Made by a program: the position numbers and the translations under genes
Part shown: positions 60,107 to 64,000 of the stretch, piece after piece
Position numbering within the stretch: the stretch's first letter is position 1
Layout of the letters: each line of letters begins with the position of its first letter
DNA from: Myrica gale
Lineage: Eukaryota; Streptophyta; Magnoliopsida; Fagales; Myricaceae
Length of the DNA: 64,000 bases
NCBI GenBank assembly: GCA_963930655.1
Contig: OZ005617.1
Span: 2,668,501 to 2,732,500 of the forward strand
Direction of reading: 5' to 3'
The notes under the pieces: generated by a model
The model's database searches: none
What the model saw: only the letters and a program-made list of their open reading frames with translations
What the model was told of the DNA's origin: nothing

Positions 60107-62002
60107 AAATGCTATTACAATGGGACTTCTCACTGATCTGTGATTTCCATTCTCTTCAATCCAAACAAGTTCCCCAGCTATAAGGTTCACTTTTTCGTTC
60201 GCTGTGAACGATATACTGAGGGTGTAGTGTATATCCTCTCCTGATTCTTCTTTGTAAGCTCCAATGTTTGAGGTGAAACTACAATCTCAACGCCCCCGAG
60301 TGCTGCCACTTTTGCTTTGTAAGTCACGACATCTTGTCCAACATTTGTTACTGTTCGTCGAAAGTTGCGTTCGATTCTTGCATTCCTGGTAAGGTATAAA
60401 ACCAGAAATGACGGGTAATTAAGATCTGAAGAAGGGTTTGAGCAATTATACTCTTTCGATCCAGTGATCTTCACGATTTGTGCCATGTCAAAATTCATGG
60501 AGCATAAAAGATTTACATAGTCTTGTGGGCTTGCGTCATAAAATCTTCTCCTACTTGACACGTGTCCTTCCACTTTTTGGGATTTTCAGATGCTGTACCA
60601 GTGCTTTTGAAGCTTGCACTTTCTGGCCAGATTCCAGAATCAATAACACCAATAAGGACTTCCTCACCATAATTTGAAGCTGGCCATAGACCGCTAATAG
60701 GGTTGAGGAACATGAACTCGGGGGTATACGTGATTTGTAAAGTGACTTTTCTATCAACATAAGCTGATCACATGTATCCTGGTGACTTCTTTAAAGTCTC
60801 TAATTCATAAATAGAAAGAGAAGCACTAAAACCCGCAAGAGCATGCTCTGATGAACATATAAAAGCAACGGTGAAGATTGATGGCTATTCAAGGAGGTAG
60901 CATTTGTAGACGTCAGGGAAGCAGTAATACAGGAGAACCAAGAGTGAGGACTTGTAAATAACTTAGGCAATGGTGGATCCATGATCCAATTTGAAGGGGG
61001 ACTAACACATAAGGCGAAATGATAAAAAATAAATTTTCAACGTAATGTAAAAAGTGTCTTAGAGTTAAAATATCGAAAATTAAGGATTAAAAAGTATTAA
61101 AAATTTTAAAATACACGTACATACTATTTGCTAAGACTGAAAGTGGCAATTAGATCCTATTAATTTGCATCTTATATATATATATATATATAAGAAAATG
61201 ATAGTTTGAGCAGCAAGAACTCCACAAAAATTTAAGGGCATGAAAAATCCTAAACAAACAAAAACCAGCTAAATAATTAATTCGGGACCCAAAAATATGA
61301 GTGAGTTTCTATTTATTTTCGAAAAAAATTAAAAAAAAAATAGAAATTTCTAGGTAGAAAGCCCTAAGATATCCAAACCAATTCAATCTCATCCTCCAAC
61401 AATTTCACAACTGACAAAATTTCAAACCCTAAAACATTTTTAGCATACTAAATAAATGAATTTTTCTACTGAATTGTAGAGAGAGAATATTGGATAGAGG
61501 GACATACTAGGGGTCGGAGGTCCATCAATTTTCAAGTGTAAAATCTCGAGTATCCTGCAAAAATTGAAACCGTAAAAAATCTAAATAATGAGATTGAGAG
61601 AGAGCTGAGAGTCAAGGAGGATATACACTAGAATTTTCAGTATCAAGTATTACAAAAATAGTATGGACAAAAATAACTGAGAAGTATTGCATTATAATTC
61701 CTATAACACTTAAAATCAAGGTTGGCCTGGGCATATAGGGGATCGGGCTCCCATAGGCCCATACCAACTTATAATAAAAAATAAAAATAAATTTTTTTAC
61801 ATATAATTATTTTTGGTCGGTCCAATGGAGGGCGGCCGCCCTGTGGATCCGCCTCTGACCTTAGGCATCGAGTCTGTATCCATGTGGACAATGTATATGG
61901 TCCTCTGATCAGCTGATGTCGATGTGTAATGAAAAGCAAACAGAAGGTAAGCAAAAAGGAATAGGTATGGAAAGTGATCGCAGCTCCATTAGTGAGTCCC
62001 AT
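60107..62002 (-). pseudogene. Subtilisin-like serine protease (SBT1 type), multiply broken pseudogene
   Basis: Read on the minus strand. ATG at 62002 begins a hydrophobic signal-peptide-like stretch (MGLTNGAAITFHTYSFLLTF). After a 1-base frame change ADQRTIYIVHMDTDSMPK (prodomain start) follows, up to 61866. A hAT element interrupts the gene at 60968-61857. The prodomain then resumes (PKLFTSPHSWFSCITASL), with a frameshift before HALAGFSASLSIYELETLKK and a stop at GYM*SAYVDRK. The catalytic-Asp region SNYGEEVLIGVIDSGIWPES ends at KWKDTCQVGEDF, where the frame jumps to YDASPQDYVNLLCSMNF near the C terminus. The His, Asn and Ser catalytic regions are therefore deleted. The fibronectin-III-like tail (RRTVTNVGQDVVTYKAKV) has a further frameshift before VWIEENGNHRSVRSP. 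Subtilases are secreted apoplastic proteases; this copy cannot make an active one. Confidence 0.9.
60968..61857. mobile_element. Non-autonomous hAT element inserted in the subtilase pseudogene
   Basis: The ends CAATGGTGGATCC (60968) and GGATCCGCCTCTG (61857) are inverted repeats (CAGAGGCGGATCC versus CAATGGTGGATCC). The flanking 8-mers AACTTAGG (60960-60967) and ACCTTAGG (61858-61865) are a TSD with one mismatch, and the subtilase reading (MPK then PKLFTS) duplicates exactly across them. 890 bp, AT-rich, no transposase frame; an AT microsatellite lies at 61173-61192. Confidence 0.87.
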
Positions 62003-62061
62003 TTTTTACTCTGGTGCGTACGTAAATGTTTTGTTTCAGACCTTTTGAGCGAAGATTACAC

Positions 62062-62072
62062 GTATATATATA
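62062..62072 (-). promoter_or_regulatory. Relic TATA box of the subtilase pseudogene
   Basis: CTATATATATACG on the minus strand, 60 bp before the former ATG at 62002. The position fits a short plant 5' UTR; transcription today is unknown. Confidence 0.4.
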
Positions 62073-62741
62073 GAGTGAAAAAACAAAAGGTAGAGGAAGG
62101 GAGATTGAGGCCGGAGAGAGGATTACACGTTCGTATCTTGTAATTACTTATAATTAAGCACGCCTTTCTTTTCCAGCACCCCAAAAATTATAATTCGTCT
62201 GATGATCAAACAAAGCTGGAAGGCTTTACAAGTGGCAGACCATATCTTTTTCCCAGCAAGAAGGGCTACACAATTGCCAAATTAAGCTCAATTAATGCAT
62301 ATATATATGTCACTTCGAGATATTGGTAAAATATATAATGTGGAGTGTGAATTGAAAGGACATCTCGATGACATTCCATGAGGAAAAATTCAAAAAGACC
62401 TTCCCTTACTATATGCATCATCAAGTACGGCCTATTCTTATCAATTGTGAGAGGTTAAGATCACATGAGAGCTGCTAGCTGCGGTCCCAATACAATGATT
62501 TGAAGATTGAATCACCTATTCTTCCATTCAATGATTTCCTATTTCATTATAATTAAAATCTTTAGATTTCATTACATTGTCCTAACTTTTGATCAGATCA
62601 AAAGAATTTCTATCCAAGATAATAAAAAAAGAAAAATTTGTCATTTACAGTGCTAGCTAGCTCAAACCAAAATGTGTTTTGGAAAATAATGCATCAATAG
62701 TTCCCCTGTGCTGGACCAGATTGGCTTGACAAAAAAAAAAA

Positions 62742-63514
62742 GGGTTAATGTCCTTTTTAGTCCCTAGGTTTTGGGGCGGTGTTCGTTTTAATCCCTAGGT
62801 TTTAGTTTTGTTCAAAACAGTCCCTAGGTTATTTACGTTTGTCTTTTTAGTCCTTCCGTCACTCCCGAGCCCAGTCAGCTAACGGTGTGACACGTCACAC
62901 TCAATAGAATATTGACACGTGTACCAACTTTTTTAAAAATAATAAAAATGTCCACATGGTAAAAAAAAAAAAACACACGGGAGAGGTACCCCGTGGCCAC
63001 CTCCGAACGGGGAGCCCAGATTTGGGCTCCCCGTCGACGGGGGTGGCTGGGGAGCCCAGATTTGGGCTCCCCGTCGCCGGGGTGAGTGCCCCCGGCCACC
63101 ACCGTCGACGGGGAGCCCAGATCTGGGCTCCCGCTCGTCGGTGGCCAGACGGGGAGCCCAGATCTGGGCTCCCCGTCGCCGGGGTGAGTGCCCCCGGCCA
63201 CCCCCGTCGACGGGGAGCCCAAATCTGGGCTCCCCGTTCGGAGGTGGCCACGGGGTACCTCTCCAGTGTGTTTTTTTTTTTTTTACCCATGTGGACATTT
63301 TTATTATTTTTAAAAAAGTTGGTACACGTGTCAATATTCTATTGGGTGTGACGTGTCACACCGTTAGCTGACTGGGCTCGGGAGTGACGGAATTGGACGG
63401 AAGGACTAAAAAGACAAACGTAAATAACCTAGGGACTGTTTTGAACAAAAATAAAACCTAGGGATTAAAACGAACACCGCCCCAAAACCTAGGGACTAAA
63501 AAGGACATTAACCC
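62742..63514. mobile_element. 0.77-kb near-perfect palindromic element with GC-rich core (Mutator-like?)
   Basis: Two arms of about 250 bp plus a shared core are almost exact reverse complements. The left arm starts GGGTTAATGTCCTTTTTAG and the right arm ends CTAAAAAGGACATTAACCC. The core (about 63000-63255) has five copies of a GGGGAGCCCAGATYTGGGCT type palindrome, separated twice by CCGGGGTGAGTGCCCCCGG. Eleven A residues flank each side (62731-62741, 63515-63525), compatible with a 9- to 11-bp TSD. One arm has about 10 extra bases, an ATTGGACGGA duplication near 63392. Reading frames through the core exist on both strands only because the sequence is palindromic and stop-poor. Confidence 0.82.
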
Positions 63515-63650
63515 AAAAAAAAAAAGGCAAAACCAGGCTTCCAAGACCAGCTGTTATTCAAAACCATCAAGAGTATTTTTGAACAGTGATTATTGTGCCC
63601 TTTGCTATTATAAGTTTATGCTATAAATTAAGATTTTCGCAACTGAAAGA

Positions 63651-63671
63651 TCATATATATATATATATATA
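63651..63671. repeat. AT microsatellite
   Basis: An uninterrupted AT dinucleotide run of about 20 bp. Confidence 0.8.
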
Positions 63672-63818
63672 GTGACCAAAAAAGACCCAACTTAACAGCT
63701 CCATCTAATATATTTGACAAAAGAAATAAAAGACAAAGAGGAGTTCCAGACTCGCAACAAAAACAACTGTAAAACATTAGCACCCAAGCTTGCGTTCTAG
63801 TAAATCCACGCACTTGCT

Positions 63819-63980
63819 GGAGAAGTGGATTGAGATTGAGTCAGAGATTGAGATTGAGATTGAATTTGAGAAAAAAGTGGAATGAGATTGAGACCGAGAT
63901 GGAGAAGTGGATTGAGATTGAGTTTAAGTTTGAAATTGAGATAAAAGTGGAATGAGATTGAGACCGAGATTGAGCGTGGA
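63819..63980. repeat. GAGATT-type minisatellite with a higher-order unit of about 75-80 bp
   Basis: Hexamers GAGATT, GAGTTT and GAGACC are tandemly arranged. A longer unit, GAGAAGTGGATTGAGATTG ... AAAAGTGGAATGAGATTGAG then ACCGAGAT, occurs twice in succession. Reading frames give stop codons, so it does not look coding. The array ends or continues just before the right edge. Confidence 0.78.
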
Positions 63981-64000
63981 TATTCTTGGCACTTTGTTTA

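Noticed and set aside
63009..63240. Five regularly spaced palindromes resembling a CRISPR array
   Set aside because: Spacers are repeated rather than unique, the block lies inside an inverted-repeat transposon, and the DNA is plant nuclear.
62875..63371. Overlapping long open frames in several frames (Gly/Pro/Ser-rich repeats) as a repeat protein
   Set aside because: They occur on both strands because the element is palindromic and GC-rich; no frame is favoured and no start context or domain is seen.

Overview
This window is nuclear DNA of a dicot plant, probably a woody rosid; the species cannot be read from the sequence. The signs are genes split into many short exons with GT/AG introns, AT-rich spacers full of small transposons, a nuclear-encoded chloroplast Rieske protein, and fragments of organelle DNA. 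There are no bacterial operons, CRISPR arrays or phage modules.

Layout. 215-4242 (-): 5' portion of a TRM5-type tRNA (guanine37-N1)-methyltransferase, running off the left edge. 5498-6904 (-): a two-exon plant protein with a membrane anchor and unknown role. 6905-15255: 8 kb of repeats and MITE-like elements. 15256-26867 (+): UBP14, a 20-exon ubiquitin-specific protease of the USP5/IsoT type. 29027-31211 (+): petC, the Rieske iron-sulphur protein of cytochrome b6f. 33441-38337 (-): an ABC1/UbiB (ADCK2-like) atypical kinase. About 40655-41853: a mosaic of organelle-derived DNA (plastid 5S rRNA, its spacer, the end of 4.5S rRNA, then ycf2). 42500-44196 (-): an R2R3-MYB of the MYB41/74/102 group. 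44197-53099: repeat-rich spacer. 53100-59569 (+): a DGK5-type diacylglycerol kinase. 60107-62002 (-): a subtilase pseudogene broken by a hAT transposon, frameshifts, a stop and loss of the catalytic core. 62742-63514: a near-perfect 0.77-kb inverted-repeat element with a GC-rich palindromic core. 63819-64000: a GAGATT-type minisatellite.

The genes are independent housekeeping or regulatory loci with their own promoters. They touch tRNA modification, ubiquitin recycling, photosynthetic electron transport, mitochondrial or plastid quinone and lipid metabolism, stress/suberin transcription and phosphatidic acid signalling. Nothing suggests a common pathway. Exon models were built by hand: every listed junction has GT/AG ends and keeps the reading frame, and the products match the remembered family architecture.

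No new biological system was found. The most interesting structures are the rearranged organelle insertion, the hAT-disrupted subtilase, the giant palindrome, and a set of 5'-truncated LINE tails that all lie in introns in the sense direction.
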